A DNA stretch of 45,492 nt from Sva-25 sp037385685. Lineage in GTDB: Bacteria > Pseudomonadota > Gammaproteobacteria > Chromatiales > Chromatiaceae. The position numbers and the translations under genes are program-made. The notes beneath the pieces are model-generated. The model was given only the letters and a program-made list of their open reading frames with translations, was not told where the DNA came from and ran no database searches. The stretch covers positions 1-45,492 of the forward strand of contig JARRMW010000018.1 of assembly GCA_037385685.1 (NCBI GenBank), written 5' to 3'. Below, in pieces: positions 8,089-17,653 of the stretch (its first letter is position 1; every line of letters begins with the position of its first letter).

Positions 8089-8521
8089 AATCAACCCGAC
8101 AGGCTCCCTGAGGCTCGAATACATTGCCGACATCGAGTTCGGGCCTGCAGTGACGCAGAGCGGCGTCTGGCTGTCGCTCGTCGCCATGATGGTGGTTGTG
8201 ATTCTGGGAATCGCGATATGGCGTCGATACAACAGTCCATGCAACTGGAGTCTGCGGGCACTGAAGCAGCTCAGGGTCCAGTTTGCACGGGATGAGATCG
8301 ACAGCAGGCAGGTCGTGTACGGACTGGCTGTCGTGATGCGACGGGCTGCGGGCGTTTCCCGCCTGTCGTCAGACATGCCTTTGGGGGGAATTGCGCCTGA
8401 GCGCTGGCAACAGTTTCATAGAACACTTGCTGCGGCAAGATATAGCCGTGAAGGTATTTCGGCTGTAGAGACGACCCGGCTGATTGACGAGGGGCGTTTC
8501 TGGGTGCGGTCGTGGCGATGA
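8075..8521 (+). CDS. DUF4381-like single-pass membrane protein
   Basis: A 148-residue protein starting MADAEINPTG. One membrane segment (residues about 26-46, VWLSLVAMMVVVILGIAIW) is followed by a basic, helical cytosolic domain (WSLRALKQLRVQF...VYGLAVVMRR). This size, topology and place between DUF58 and the VWA gene fit DUF4381, a small Bat-operon protein of unknown activity. I chose the ATG at 8075 over the longer in-frame reading because it keeps the coupled 14-bp overlap and gives the family's N-terminus. Its stop overlaps the next ATG (ATGA). Confidence 0.72.
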   Translation: MADAEINPTGSLRLEYIADIEFGPAVTQSGVWLSLVAMMVVVILGIAIWRRYNSPCNWSLRALKQLRVQFARDEIDSRQVVYGLAVVMRRAAGVSRLSSDMPLGGIAPERWQQFHRTLAAARYSREGISAVETTRLIDEGRFWVRSWR

Positions 8522-9573
8522 TGTCTTCAACGAATGCGCTTGAATTTCTTTTTCTTCAACCTGTCTGGTTGCTGTTGTTCGTCCCTTTACTGTTCTACCT
8601 GCTGTACCGACGGCTAGACGCGCATCGCATGAAAGACGCGCCGGATCCCTTGCAAGTCGGAGGCCGGGATGCACTTCTGGCACGTCATCCACTTGTCGAA
8701 CTGCTTGAAGATGCTGGCAGAAAGCACGTGATGAAGCCCTCGACCAGGTGGTTGTATGCAGCGTCCGTCGCCTGTTTCATCATCAGTCTCGCTGAACCCG
8801 TCCTCAAGGGCGAAGAGCTTCCGGACTTGCCGCAGGAGCGTGACGTTGTTTTTATCGTCGATGCCTCCATCGCCATGGTATTGCGCGACTATCTGGTCGA
8901 TGGTGAAAGGATTGATCGGATGCGTATGCTCAAGGGTGTTCTGGACAGCATGGTCCGGCAGATGGCTGATGACAGGATAGGACTCATCGTCTACGGCGAG
9001 AATGCCTACACATTGGTTCCATTGACGCGTGACCAGTCGTTGCTACGCAACATGCTGAAACGTATTGAGACAACCGTAGCAGGGCGTTACAACAGTGTCG
9101 GTGAGGCAATCGCCCTTGCCGTAAAGCAGGCCCGTGATCAGTCGACCGGTCATTCCCAAAGGCGCCGTCTCCTGATCCTCATGACTGCTGGAGGTTATCC
9201 GACTGGCAAGATCGACGACTTTGCGGCTGCAACACTCGCAGCAGAAGCAGGCATGCCACTCTATGTGGTTGCTGTCGGTGCCGGCAGTTACAGTGCTGAG
9301 GAGGTGCGTACTAGTGGTCTGATCTATGAGCCAGCTGACCTGGAACGTCTAGAGATGCTGGCCGGGATCACAGGAGCTGCGGCATTCCGTGCCGGCGATA
9401 ATGAAGCGTTGCAGAAGACCCTGCAGGAGATTGCGGAACGCGAAACCAACAAGCGTGAGTTACCTCCCCGCCATGTGACCCGGCCACTCTACCAATGGCC
9501 CCTGCTGGCAGGGCTGATGTTGATGGTCTTCGCACAACTGCTAGCCCTGCCCGGGAGGAGAACAGGTGTCTGA
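8518..9573 (+). CDS. VWA-domain membrane protein, BatA-like, with degenerate MIDAS
   Basis: A 351-residue protein: two N-terminal membrane segments (about residues 12-30 and 79-97), a VWA domain (residues about 110-310) and a C-terminal membrane segment. The metal-site motif that should read DxSxS appears as VDASIAM, and the usual acidic residue of the LLTDG motif is alanine in LMTAGGYPTG. The expected threonine segment reads NSVGEAI. The metal ion-dependent adhesion site therefore looks degenerate, unlike the intact site in the next gene. A GTG lies two codons upstream, but the ATG at 8518 overlapping the previous TGA is the simplest start. Confidence 0.85.
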   Translation: MMSSTNALEFLFLQPVWLLLFVPLLFYLLYRRLDAHRMKDAPDPLQVGGRDALLARHPLVELLEDAGRKHVMKPSTRWLYAASVACFIISLAEPVLKGEELPDLPQERDVVFIVDASIAMVLRDYLVDGERIDRMRMLKGVLDSMVRQMADDRIGLIVYGENAYTLVPLTRDQSLLRNMLKRIETTVAGRYNSVGEAIALAVKQARDQSTGHSQRRRLLILMTAGGYPTGKIDDFAAATLAAEAGMPLYVVAVGAGSYSAEEVRTSGLIYEPADLERLEMLAGITGAAAFRAGDNEALQKTLQEIAERETNKRELPPRHVTRPLYQWPLLAGLMLMVFAQLLALPGRRTGV

Positions 9574-11374
9574 TCTGCTCGCCTGGTTCATTGCGATCCA
9601 CTGGCGGGAACCCTTGTGGCTGTTGCTTCTGCCGCTTCCTTTCCTGGTCATGCTGATTCGAGGTCAGTTGCATCATCGCCAGCTCGATGCCTATGCTGAA
9701 CCCCAGTTGCAGCCCTGGGCCTTCTCACAACAGTCGAGGGGAATACATCTCTATAACCGTCTGCGCCATCTCGCCTTTCTCCTGGCCTGGCTTCTCTTAG
9801 TCATCTCGCTGGCCGGTCCCAGGATGGTACCCGAAGATTCGGGGAAAGCGGACCCGCTTCGCAGCGACATCGTACTGATCGTTGATGTTTCGCGATCCAT
9901 GCTGGCTGCCGATCCGCCGCCAGGCAGGCTGCGCCGTGCCCAGATCGAACTCGATGAGTTCCTAACACACGCTCCCGGGCACCGGATCGCCATCGTGCTC
10001 TTCGCGGCGCGTGCGCATCTCTACGTGCCCATGACATCCGATTACGATGCCCTGCGCTTCTACATCGCCAGTCTTGACCGGCTGCGCTTGCCTACCGCCG
10101 GGAGCCGTCCGCAGGAGGCCGTGGCAATGGCTGCGGAACTCTTGAAGGACACCGGGCAGGGGGCGGGCATGATCATGCTCACCGATGGTAGCTGGGAGCA
10201 GCTGAATACCGTCGAATCGTCCTTTCCGCTCTTCATCCTTGGAATCGGCACCGACGCGGGAAGTGCCATTCAGCTCGGGGACGGGCGCTGGATCAAGAAA
10301 GATGGTGCGGAGGTCATCTCCCGGCTGAACCGGGACACACTCGAAGCGATTGCACAGCGTTCCGGTGGCGCCTATAGCAGATTTGAGAAGGATGACGGTG
10401 ACTGGCAGAAGCTATATGAGAGGGGGCTCGAGCCACTCTTGCCACCAGCGCTGGAACCGGCAGAGGCTGAGCAAATGAACTGGAACGAGCTCTACCACTG
10501 GACACTGGTACCCGGGTTCTTGCTGTTGCTCCTTGCCCTGGCACCGTCACTGAACCGGCTGCGGGTCGAACAGTTGACAGTCTTTGCTGTACCGGTTGTG
10601 ACCATACTCCTGCTTCTGGAGCCAGGCGAGGTCCGTGCAGATATAGAACAGGCCTATGCTGCTTACCTCGATGAACGCTATCCGGAAGCACTCGATCTTT
10701 TCAGAAACGACGAGGGTTATGAAGGGCGACTCGGGGAGGGAGCCGTACATTACCGCCTGGAAGCCTACGATCAGGCGGCGCGTAGTTTCATTCAGGCCGT
10801 CAACCTCGCCGATAACGATGCAGAGCGCGGCAAGGCACTCTTCAATCTCGGTAACAGCTATTTCCTGGCCGGCGAATTTGCGCAAGCTACGGCCGTGTTC
10901 GAGGACGCCTTACTGTTTCGTCCCGATCACGAGGCGAGCCACTACAACCTGCGGCTGAGCCGCTCCGTGCAGAAGGCTGTGGAGGAACTGCTCGCGCGCA
11001 TGGATGAGGCGGCCGAGCGCAGACCTGCAGGAGTTGCCGGTGAGGGAGAGGTGGAACTGGATCCCGAGAACCTGCTCAGAAGCGAAGAGGGCGTCGCCGC
11101 ACTATCCGGTGAGAGACAATTGCCGGATCTTCCGGAACAAACCCTTGCACATCTGCTCGTGAAGGGAATTGCCAGGGCTCGTCTTGCGGATGAAACCCCT
11201 GCACAGCGAGCCGAGCGATTGCAGAGGGAAGTCTCTCTGACCGATGCACGATTGCGGATGGAAGCGCTACGGGAGCACCAGGAGAAACTCTGGATACGCC
11301 TCTTTGAAATGGAGGAAGGGTTCCCGGGTGCGCTCGATGACCCGCTCGCTCTGCCAGGGGTGGATCCCTGGTAA
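9566..11374 (+). CDS. VWA-TPR membrane protein (BatB-BatC type fusion)
   Basis: A 602-residue protein. It has two N-terminal membrane segments (about 16-32 and 68-86) and a VWA domain with an intact metal site (DVSRS near residue 110; MLTDGSW near 205). Two further membrane segments follow near 315-335 and 338-352. The C-terminal half has tetratricopeptide repeats (YPEALDLFRND, YDQAARSFIQAV, KALFNLGNSYFLAGEFAQATAVFEDAL) and then a charged coiled region. BatB and BatC are often separate; here they are one chain. The start is GTG with a GGAGGAG ribosome site 4-10 bp upstream, overlapping the previous stop by 8 bp. Confidence 0.87.
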   Translation: MSDLLAWFIAIHWREPLWLLLLPLPFLVMLIRGQLHHRQLDAYAEPQLQPWAFSQQSRGIHLYNRLRHLAFLLAWLLLVISLAGPRMVPEDSGKADPLRSDIVLIVDVSRSMLAADPPPGRLRRAQIELDEFLTHAPGHRIAIVLFAARAHLYVPMTSDYDALRFYIASLDRLRLPTAGSRPQEAVAMAAELLKDTGQGAGMIMLTDGSWEQLNTVESSFPLFILGIGTDAGSAIQLGDGRWIKKDGAEVISRLNRDTLEAIAQRSGGAYSRFEKDDGDWQKLYERGLEPLLPPALEPAEAEQMNWNELYHWTLVPGFLLLLLALAPSLNRLRVEQLTVFAVPVVTILLLLEPGEVRADIEQAYAAYLDERYPEALDLFRNDEGYEGRLGEGAVHYRLEAYDQAARSFIQAVNLADNDAERGKALFNLGNSYFLAGEFAQATAVFEDALLFRPDHEASHYNLRLSRSVQKAVEELLARMDEAAERRPAGVAGEGEVELDPENLLRSEEGVAALSGERQLPDLPEQTLAHLLVKGIARARLADETPAQRAERLQREVSLTDARLRMEALREHQEKLWIRLFEMEEGFPGALDDPLALPGVDPW

Positions 11375-12858
11375 TGCAACGACTTCTTCTGTTTCTCCTG
11401 TATGTTGTCTCGCTCCCTTGCCTGGCAGATCCGGGCCTGTATCTCGATGTTGACAAGACAGAAGTGGAACTCGGCAAGCGAATCAACGCAATCCTTTACG
11501 GCGTCGATGCCAGCGTCGATCCCAAGCAACTCGATCTGACGCAGTTCCGCGGGCAGTTCAGCGTGGAGATCCCGGGAACCACCGATGAAGTCGAGGACAA
11601 GCGCTGGCCCGACTCACGAATCGAGAGGCTGCGACTGAGATTCACCCCTAAAACGACGGGAGAGTTGACACTGCCCGCCATCATTGTCGGTGAACTGGAG
11701 ACGCAGCCTGTTCCTGTCTCGGTACGGAAGGGAATGGTCAAGGACAAACCTATCGACTTCAGTACCTCTCTTTCTCCCTCGAATCCCTGGGAACGGCAGC
11801 AGGTCATCCTGTGGGCTGAAATCGTCACGCCCGAACCCTTTGCCCGTTTGACACTCGATCCGTGGCAGCCGCAGGGCTTTGAAACCGTGCCGCTGCCATT
11901 CGTCAGGGAGAAGGAAGGGGAGAGATATCGCATCGGGATTGGCTGGGCTCTCTTCCCGCTCGTCGCTGGCGAGCACCGTCTCGAGATTCCGCCGGTTTCC
12001 TATCGCGTGAGTGGCAGCACCCGGCGGCGCTACTATTTCTCTGATGAACCGCTCGAAGTGAAAGAGCTTCCGCCCTACATACTGCCTACTACGCCGGTGG
12101 GTCGGCTGATGCTGAGCAGCAGAATCGACCCATCGGGCATACTCGAAAGCGGGGTGCTGGCAAACTGGCACCTGCACCTGGAAGGTGCAGAACTCACACC
12201 GCTCAGATTTCCGCCGATACAGCGGCAAATTGAGTCCAGCGACAACGTAGAGTTTCTGCCAGAGAATCTCATCAGGGAAATCAACCCGGACAGCACGGGC
12301 GTTCATGGCAGCGTCAGGATGACTTATCCCTTCAAGCCAGCCGGAACAGGTTTGCTGGGGTTGCCGTCATTGCGTATGGATTACTTCGATCCTGATACAG
12401 GTCGACTGGAGACAATGACATTCAGGCATGAACATACTTTCGTGTATCACCGGGGTATGTTGTTTCTTGTGTTAGCTGTGTTGCTGCTCGCGATCAGCCA
12501 GGTGGTTCTTCGCTGGTCTCCATCACTTCTGAAGCGATATCGTAAGTCACGAGCACGGAGAGCGCTGCTGTCTGAGATGGCAAGTGTCGAGTCACCTGTT
12601 GAGCTTCGCAACCGTCTTGACGAGCTTGCTTCAATCGAGGGCTGGGGCAGCAACCTCACGTTACGGCAGTGGGGCAGGTACTGGAAGGCAAAGTCCAGGG
12701 CAGAGAATGAAAATCTGGATCTGGTTCTGGATGAACTTGAACGCGCCTGTTACGCATCGCCAGAGGCAAGGCAGGAGGTGTTATCCGGTTTCAGTGCTAA
12801 CAGGGAAAAGTTGCTCGGCATAATCAGGTCAAGACGAGGGTTTATTCCCGCCAGATAA
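11374..12858 (+). CDS. BatD-like exported protein with C-terminal membrane anchor
   Basis: A 494-residue protein beginning with a signal peptide (MQRLLLFLLYVVSLPCLA, cleavage probably after residue 18). It continues with beta-rich, immunoglobulin-like periplasmic domains typical of BatD (VDKTEVELGKRINAIL, FTPKTTGELTLPAI, LSPSNPWERQQVILWAE). A membrane helix lies near residues 355-374 (GMLFLVLAVLLLAISQVVL), with a basic cytosolic tail after it. BatD closes Bat operons and is thought to work in the envelope with the VWA proteins. It starts on the last base of the VWA-TPR gene. No clear terminator follows; the 212 bp to the convergent selD gene show only a weak 6-bp hairpin near 12946-12966. Confidence 0.82.
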   Translation: MQRLLLFLLYVVSLPCLADPGLYLDVDKTEVELGKRINAILYGVDASVDPKQLDLTQFRGQFSVEIPGTTDEVEDKRWPDSRIERLRLRFTPKTTGELTLPAIIVGELETQPVPVSVRKGMVKDKPIDFSTSLSPSNPWERQQVILWAEIVTPEPFARLTLDPWQPQGFETVPLPFVREKEGERYRIGIGWALFPLVAGEHRLEIPPVSYRVSGSTRRRYYFSDEPLEVKELPPYILPTTPVGRLMLSSRIDPSGILESGVLANWHLHLEGAELTPLRFPPIQRQIESSDNVEFLPENLIREINPDSTGVHGSVRMTYPFKPAGTGLLGLPSLRMDYFDPDTGRLETMTFRHEHTFVYHRGMLFLVLAVLLLAISQVVLRWSPSLLKRYRKSRARRALLSEMASVESPVELRNRLDELASIEGWGSNLTLRQWGRYWKAKSRAENENLDLVLDELERACYASPEARQEVLSGFSANREKLLGIIRSRRGFIPAR

Positions 12859-13070
12859 GCCAGAGACGTTGCAGGGAGAGAAGGCGCGGTTATCATGAAT
12901 AGCAAACGATAGCCGGCTTCTGTGGCCTTTCTGGAAGAACGTGCCTGGTCGATCGATTCACGACCATGGAAAACAACTATTCCATGATGATGCGGGTTTG
13001 GAGTTTTTCCCGGCGTCGCGGCAAGAAGTCCCCCCGATTGGCCAATGCCGCTGCTTACTGATACTCAAAT

Positions 13071-15329
13071 TCAAGCTACAACCTGAATCGGTGCTTCCTC
13101 ACTCGAGCGGGGCTCGACACTGCCGATGATGACGGCTTGCGTATAACCCAGGTCATGCAACTCCTCCACGCACCCGGGAGCCCGGTCGGCCGGAACGGAA
13201 GCCAGCAGGCCACCGGCTGTCTGCGGATCGAAGAGCAGGGGATAACGTGGATGGTCACTCAGGGCATCCGGGTTGCGCACGGCCCGGCGCAGGCGTACGT
13301 TCTGCGGCTGGAGCGAGGAGAGGATACCGGCAGCAACGGTCTGTTCAGCCCCGTCGAGCAGGGGTATGGCATCCAGTTCGAGCCGCACGTCTGTGTCAGA
13401 GGCACGCGTCATCTCGACAAGGTGGCCGAGCAGGCCGAAGCCGGTGACATCGGTGCACGCCGTCGCGCCATGCCGGTAAAGTGCGGCAGCCGCAGTCTGG
13501 CTTGAGACAAGCATGGACTGGATCGCGCCGTCCACCCAGCGTCCCCTGGCCTTGCCTCGCATATCGGCTGCGAAGAGTGTTCCGGTGCCAATCGGCTTGG
13601 TCAGGATCAGGGCGTCACCGGCCTGCATGCCGCCCTTGCGCAGAAGTGCATCCCTGGCGATCAGCCCGTTGACCGTCAGGCCGAACGCAAGCTCGGCCCC
13701 TTCGCTTGAATGGCCGCCTGCGAGTATGGCACCCGTGGGCGCCAGCGTGTCCAGTGCGCCGCTGAGAACGTCGGCCAGCGTCTGCTCGACGATCTGCTCG
13801 CGGCCGTAAGGCACGGTCGCGATGGCCAGGGCTGACTGGGCCTCGGCGCCCATGGCGAAGATGTCGCCAAGCGCATGGTTGGCCGCGATGCGCCCGAACG
13901 TGTAGGGGTCGTCGATGAAAGCACGGAAGTAGTCGACGCTTTGCACCATGACCTTGCCTGGCGGGACTTCGAAGGCTGCCGCGTCATCGGGGGAGTCGAG
14001 GCCGATGAGAACGTCGTCCCGGCGTTGCGGCGGCAACCGGTTGATGACGCGGCTGAGCACGGTGCTGCCGACCTTTGCACCGCAGCCACCGCAGCGCATG
14101 GCAAGGGTCGAAAGCTCGCGGATCGCTTCCTTGTCGGCAATACCGCTGATATCAGGACCGGTCTCACCGGGCATCTCGGGCAATTCGTTGAACCGCTGCA
14201 TGAAGCGGCGGTCGATCCAGTCCTTCCACTTCCAGAGCAGCTTGCCCTCCCAGGACCAGTTGCCGCGTGAGGCAATGGCATAGGGATCACCGGTGCTGAT
14301 GAGGCCAAGGAAATTTTTCTGCGGCTTGTAGGATTTCAATGGACGTCCGGAGACGGCACGGCGCAGGTTTTCTGTCAGCACGGGCCCCTGGCGCACGGCG
14401 AAGACGCCCGATTTTGGGCGCGGGTCGGGCAGGGAGGCGATATCGCCGGCGGCGAATATCTTCGGGTGGGACGTGGAACGCAGTTCGCGGTTGACGGCGA
14501 TAAAGCCCTCATCGTCGACCGCCAGTCCGGATTTTGCAGGCCACTCGGGCGCTGCAGCCATGGTCACCCAGAGCACGGCATCGGCGGATTGGAACGCGCC
14601 ACTCTCGAGACGCACGCCGTCGGCCTCGACTTCCACCACCTTGCTGCCGGTTTGCACCTTGATACCGCGCTCGTCCAGCACGCGCATGAAACGCCTGCGA
14701 ACGCCGGCATTGTGGGTGGGAAGAATCTCAGGTCCGTCTGTCAGCAGCATATAGTGCAGACGTGAAACATCATCACCCTGTGCGCGTAACAGGCTTTGCA
14801 GATGATGCTGCGTGGAAAGCGCCAGCTCCACGCCGCCGGCACCGCCGCCGATGACAGCGATGCGAAAGTCACCCTGGCTCTGCACTACCCTGGTCTGCAA
14901 TGCCTCCCAGTCGCGCAGCCACTTGTCGATCGGCTTGACCGGAAAGGCATGTTCCAGCGCGCCCGGTACGTCGATGGTTCTTGGTCGAGAGCCCGTGTTG
15001 ATCGAGAGCAGGTCATAATGCACGGGAGGACGCCCTGGAACATGCACCAGCTGCTCGTGCGTGTCGATGCCGTCGACCTCCCCATGGTAGAGACGCGCAC
15101 CGGCGAAACGCGCCAGGGGGCCCAGATCGATATGGACTTCGTCATAGTCATAGTGACCGGCGACATAGCCGGGCAACATGCCTGAATAGGGCGTGTGGAT
15201 ATCGCGCGTAATCACCGTCAGTCGCACACCGGGTATGGGCTTCATCCCGAACATGCGCAGCACGGAGACATGTGCATGGCCGCCGCCGACAAGCACGATG
15301 TCCTTGAGAACCGGCGTGTCAGCTTTCAT
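13071..15329 (-). CDS. selD: Selenide, water dikinase fused to an N-terminal FAD/NAD(P) oxidoreductase (SelD/SenC role)
   Basis: A 752-residue fusion. Residues 1-380 resemble NDH-2-type FAD-dependent oxidoreductases: IVLVGGGHAHVSVLRMF dinucleotide fold, AVIGGGAGGVELALS second fold, and AAGDIASL near residue 300. Residues about 400-750 are selenophosphate synthetase with the CGGCGAKV active-site loop (cysteine, not selenocysteine), GLDSPDDAAAF and GDIFAMGAEAQSALA metal/ATP motifs. It makes selenophosphate from selenide and ATP. The oxidoreductase half probably supplies or handles reduced selenium, which is inference. The ATG at 15329 has AGGAG upstream and overlaps the egtD stop by 11 bp. In this cluster it should feed SenB (the SenC role). 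Confidence 0.93.
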   Translation of the reverse strand: MKADTPVLKDIVLVGGGHAHVSVLRMFGMKPIPGVRLTVITRDIHTPYSGMLPGYVAGHYDYDEVHIDLGPLARFAGARLYHGEVDGIDTHEQLVHVPGRPPVHYDLLSINTGSRPRTIDVPGALEHAFPVKPIDKWLRDWEALQTRVVQSQGDFRIAVIGGGAGGVELALSTQHHLQSLLRAQGDDVSRLHYMLLTDGPEILPTHNAGVRRRFMRVLDERGIKVQTGSKVVEVEADGVRLESGAFQSADAVLWVTMAAAPEWPAKSGLAVDDEGFIAVNRELRSTSHPKIFAAGDIASLPDPRPKSGVFAVRQGPVLTENLRRAVSGRPLKSYKPQKNFLGLISTGDPYAIASRGNWSWEGKLLWKWKDWIDRRFMQRFNELPEMPGETGPDISGIADKEAIRELSTLAMRCGGCGAKVGSTVLSRVINRLPPQRRDDVLIGLDSPDDAAAFEVPPGKVMVQSVDYFRAFIDDPYTFGRIAANHALGDIFAMGAEAQSALAIATVPYGREQIVEQTLADVLSGALDTLAPTGAILAGGHSSEGAELAFGLTVNGLIARDALLRKGGMQAGDALILTKPIGTGTLFAADMRGKARGRWVDGAIQSMLVSSQTAAAALYRHGATACTDVTGFGLLGHLVEMTRASDTDVRLELDAIPLLDGAEQTVAAGILSSLQPQNVRLRRAVRNPDALSDHPRYPLLFDPQTAGGLLASVPADRAPGCVEELHDLGYTQAVIIGSVEPRSSEEAPIQVVA

Positions 15330-16293
15330 CGGTAACTCCTGTCTGCAGCAGGTGAAGACTGAAGAGATTGTCATCGTCCGTCCAGACGGTATCGGTCGTG
15401 AAGCCGGCTCTCGCCGCGAGGTTGCGAAACTCCTCCACGCTGTACTTGTAAGAGTTCTCGGTGTGGATGGTTTCGCCCTTTGCAAACTCGAAGGTATGCC
15501 CGGCCAGACGCACCTGCTGCTCCACGCGCGAGACCAGGTGCATTTCGATACGGCCCTCTGCCTGGTTGTAAAACGCCCTGTGACGCCACTGCGTCAGGTC
15601 GAAATCGGCGCCCAGTTCACTGTTGATCCGTCTGAGCAGGTTCAGGTTGAAGGCCGCCGTGATGCCCTGGGCATCGTTGTAGGCCGCCTCCAGGACTTGT
15701 TTGGCTTTTTTCAGATCGACGCCGATCAGCAACTGTCCGCCCGGGCCGACCATGCCGGCAATCATGCGCAGAAAGTCGACAGCCTTGTCAGGATCGAAGT
15801 TGCCGATACTCGACCCGGGGAAGAAGGCGAGTCGTCGGCCCTCCGGGCTGCTCGGCGGCAATGTCATGAGGCGAGTGAAATCCGTGCAGGCGGCGTGTAC
15901 CTCCAGCCAGGGATATTCGGCGGCGACCGCTTCAGCGGCCACGCGAAGGTGATCGCCGGAGATGTCCATCGGCACGTAGGCGCAGGGCTGCAACCCTTCG
16001 AACAGAATGCGCGCCTTGCCACAGCTGCCGCTACCGGGTTCGACAAGCAGGTGCCCGGTGCCTGCTTTTTGTGCAATCTCGTCGGCATACTTGCGCAACA
16101 TAGCCGTTTCGGTTCGGGTGGGATAGTACTCTGGCAGCTCGGTGATGGCGTCGAAGAGACGCGATCCCTCGGTGTCATAAAAGTACTTTGGCGGAATCGA
16201 TTTTTGTGGCCGGGAGAAACCGGCTACGACATCCGAAGCCAGGTCATCGGCACTCGGGTGCAGGTCATGGAAAGTGATGGGTGCTCTGGTCAC
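15319..16293 (-). CDS. egtD: L-histidine N-alpha-methyltransferase EgtD
   Basis: A 324-residue SAM-dependent methyltransferase of the EgtD family. Visible motifs: IPPKYFYDTEGSRLFDAITELPEYYPTRTE split around residues 30-60, the SAM-binding VEPGSGSCGKARILF near 82, and FFPGSSIGNFDPD near 152. EgtD trimethylates histidine to hercynine, the substrate for ergothioneine and selenoneine. An ATG start at 16350 would overlap senA by 38 bp. I prefer the GTG at 16293, which follows the senA stop by 19 bp and has an AGGAGAGG ribosome site about 8 bp upstream. It lies between senA and selD in one transcription unit. Confidence 0.93.
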   Translation of the reverse strand: MTRAPITFHDLHPSADDLASDVVAGFSRPQKSIPPKYFYDTEGSRLFDAITELPEYYPTRTETAMLRKYADEIAQKAGTGHLLVEPGSGSCGKARILFEGLQPCAYVPMDISGDHLRVAAEAVAAEYPWLEVHAACTDFTRLMTLPPSSPEGRRLAFFPGSSIGNFDPDKAVDFLRMIAGMVGPGGQLLIGVDLKKAKQVLEAAYNDAQGITAAFNLNLLRRINSELGADFDLTQWRHRAFYNQAEGRIEMHLVSRVEQQVRLAGHTFEFAKGETIHTENSYKYSVEEFRNLAARAGFTTDTVWTDDDNLFSLHLLQTGVTDES

Positions 16294-16312
16294 GTTGTTT
16301 CGCCTCTCCTGA

Positions 16313-17593
16313 TCAGCATGCGCAGGTGCGAATGCCGGCGAAGACATCATTGCGCTCCGGTCCGTAATAGGTGCGCCACGTGTTGCGAATCATGCGTCCG
16401 CGCGTGGTCCAGGCGCCACCGCGAAGGACTTTCGTGTTGCCGAACAACGGCTGTGAATAGTCCGCATACATGTCGGGCGTGAAGCCCGGGTAGGGGCCAA
16501 AGGTATCCTCCGTCCACTCCCAGGCATTGCCGATCATCTGGCGGCAACCGAAAGCGCTGTCACTGTCGGGCAATGCTCCGACGGCAATGGTACCGAGCGC
16601 GCTGCCATCGAGATTCGCCAGGTGTGGGGCGGGCTGCTCGTCGCCCCAGGGGTAGTGGCGACTGGTCCCGTAGAGATTGCCGCTGGCATCCGCTTGTCCA
16701 GCCGCCGCGACTTCCCACTCCAGCTCGGTTGGCAGGCGCCGGCCTGCCCAGCGACAGTAAGCCTGCGCTTCGTGCCAGGAGACATGAATCACGGCAGTAT
16801 CTTCGGGCAGGGGTTCCCAGCGATCGAAGCGCCGCATCTCCCAGCCGTCTTTGCCACGTCGCCAGTAGCGGGGGCACTCGAGGCCGGTGGCCTTGAGCCA
16901 GGCAACGCCTTCCTCGTCCCAGTATGCGGGTTCCCGGTAACCGCCCTCATCCACGAAAGCCGCGAATTCTGCGTTGCTGACAGCGGCACGGGCGATAGCG
17001 AAAGGCTGCACCTCGACGGGATGGGCCCACTTCTCGTTGTCGAAGACAAAGCCGTCTTCTTCGGTGGCGCCGAGCATGAAGGTTCCGCCCGGAATCTCCG
17101 CATCGCCCTCCAGGCGGCCATGCATGCGTTCTTCAGGTACGTGACCGATCGCCGGTGTCGGATACCCCAGCGTCTGGCGCGTGTAGGTGAAGGCCTCGGT
17201 GTGCATGTCCTCGTGGTAGATGGCGTACTCGAGCAGGTAGTCCCGTTTCGGATCCGGAGCGTCCTGCTCGACATGTCGACGAACCCGGTCGTGCACCTCG
17301 CGCATGTAGGCAAGGGTGTCATCCAGTCCTGGTAGTGGCAGGTCCCAGCGATCATCATGGGCAATGGTGATGGAGTCATAGAGACTGTCCACCGAGTCAA
17401 AGACGGGCTCCTCGCCGAGGTGCTGGCGCAGGATCCAGTACTCGTAAAAATAGGCCGTGTGGCCGATCTCCCAGCGCAGTGGGTTGACGATGGGCAGTTT
17501 CGGCCCCATCAGCTGTTCGGCATCCAGTCCGTCGATGAGCCTGAGTGTTCGCCGGCGAGCGTCTTCCATGCTGTCGATCAGGAACTGTGACAT
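16313..17593 (-). CDS. senA: Selenoneine synthase SenA (EgtB-family non-heme iron oxidase)
   Basis: A 426-residue protein. An N-terminal DinB-like domain (residues 1-150) carries the iron ligands in EIGHTAYFYEYW and YHEDMHTEA; a C-terminal formylglycine-generating-enzyme-like domain follows, from GGTFMLGATEEDG to the end, with NAWEWTEDTFGPYPGF and VLRGGAWTTRGRM. This is the EgtB architecture. Sequence alone would allow ergothioneine-type EgtB. The adjacent senB, egtD and selD make SenA, which couples hercynine to a selenosugar, the better call. I chose the ATG at 17593; one 11 codons upstream is possible. It diverges from senB. Confidence 0.85.
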   Translation of the reverse strand: MSQFLIDSMEDARRRTLRLIDGLDAEQLMGPKLPIVNPLRWEIGHTAYFYEYWILRQHLGEEPVFDSVDSLYDSITIAHDDRWDLPLPGLDDTLAYMREVHDRVRRHVEQDAPDPKRDYLLEYAIYHEDMHTEAFTYTRQTLGYPTPAIGHVPEERMHGRLEGDAEIPGGTFMLGATEEDGFVFDNEKWAHPVEVQPFAIARAAVSNAEFAAFVDEGGYREPAYWDEEGVAWLKATGLECPRYWRRGKDGWEMRRFDRWEPLPEDTAVIHVSWHEAQAYCRWAGRRLPTELEWEVAAAGQADASGNLYGTSRHYPWGDEQPAPHLANLDGSALGTIAVGALPDSDSAFGCRQMIGNAWEWTEDTFGPYPGFTPDMYADYSQPLFGNTKVLRGGAWTTRGRMIRNTWRTYYGPERNDVFAGIRTCAC

Positions 17594-17653
17594 ATAAAGA
17601 TGCGGATGCGATAAAGTGGCGAGCATGATCGCAAAGATGCCATGGGATGTCAC
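17594..17653. promoter_or_regulatory. Divergent senA/senB intergenic region
   Basis: Only 60 bp separate the senA and senB start codons, so promoters or operators for both directions must lie here or reach into the coding ends. GATAAA-like AT-rich hexamers are present on both strands, but no convincing -35/-10 pair could be fixed by eye. No obvious SD precedes senB beyond a GGGATG stretch. Confidence 0.35.

Noticed and set aside
12859..13070. Bidirectional terminator between batD and selD
   Set aside because: Only a weak 6-bp inverted repeat without T-run could be found.
15193..16482. 429-codon plus-strand frame
   Set aside because: Antisense to egtD and the ends of selD and senA, all with strong family motifs.
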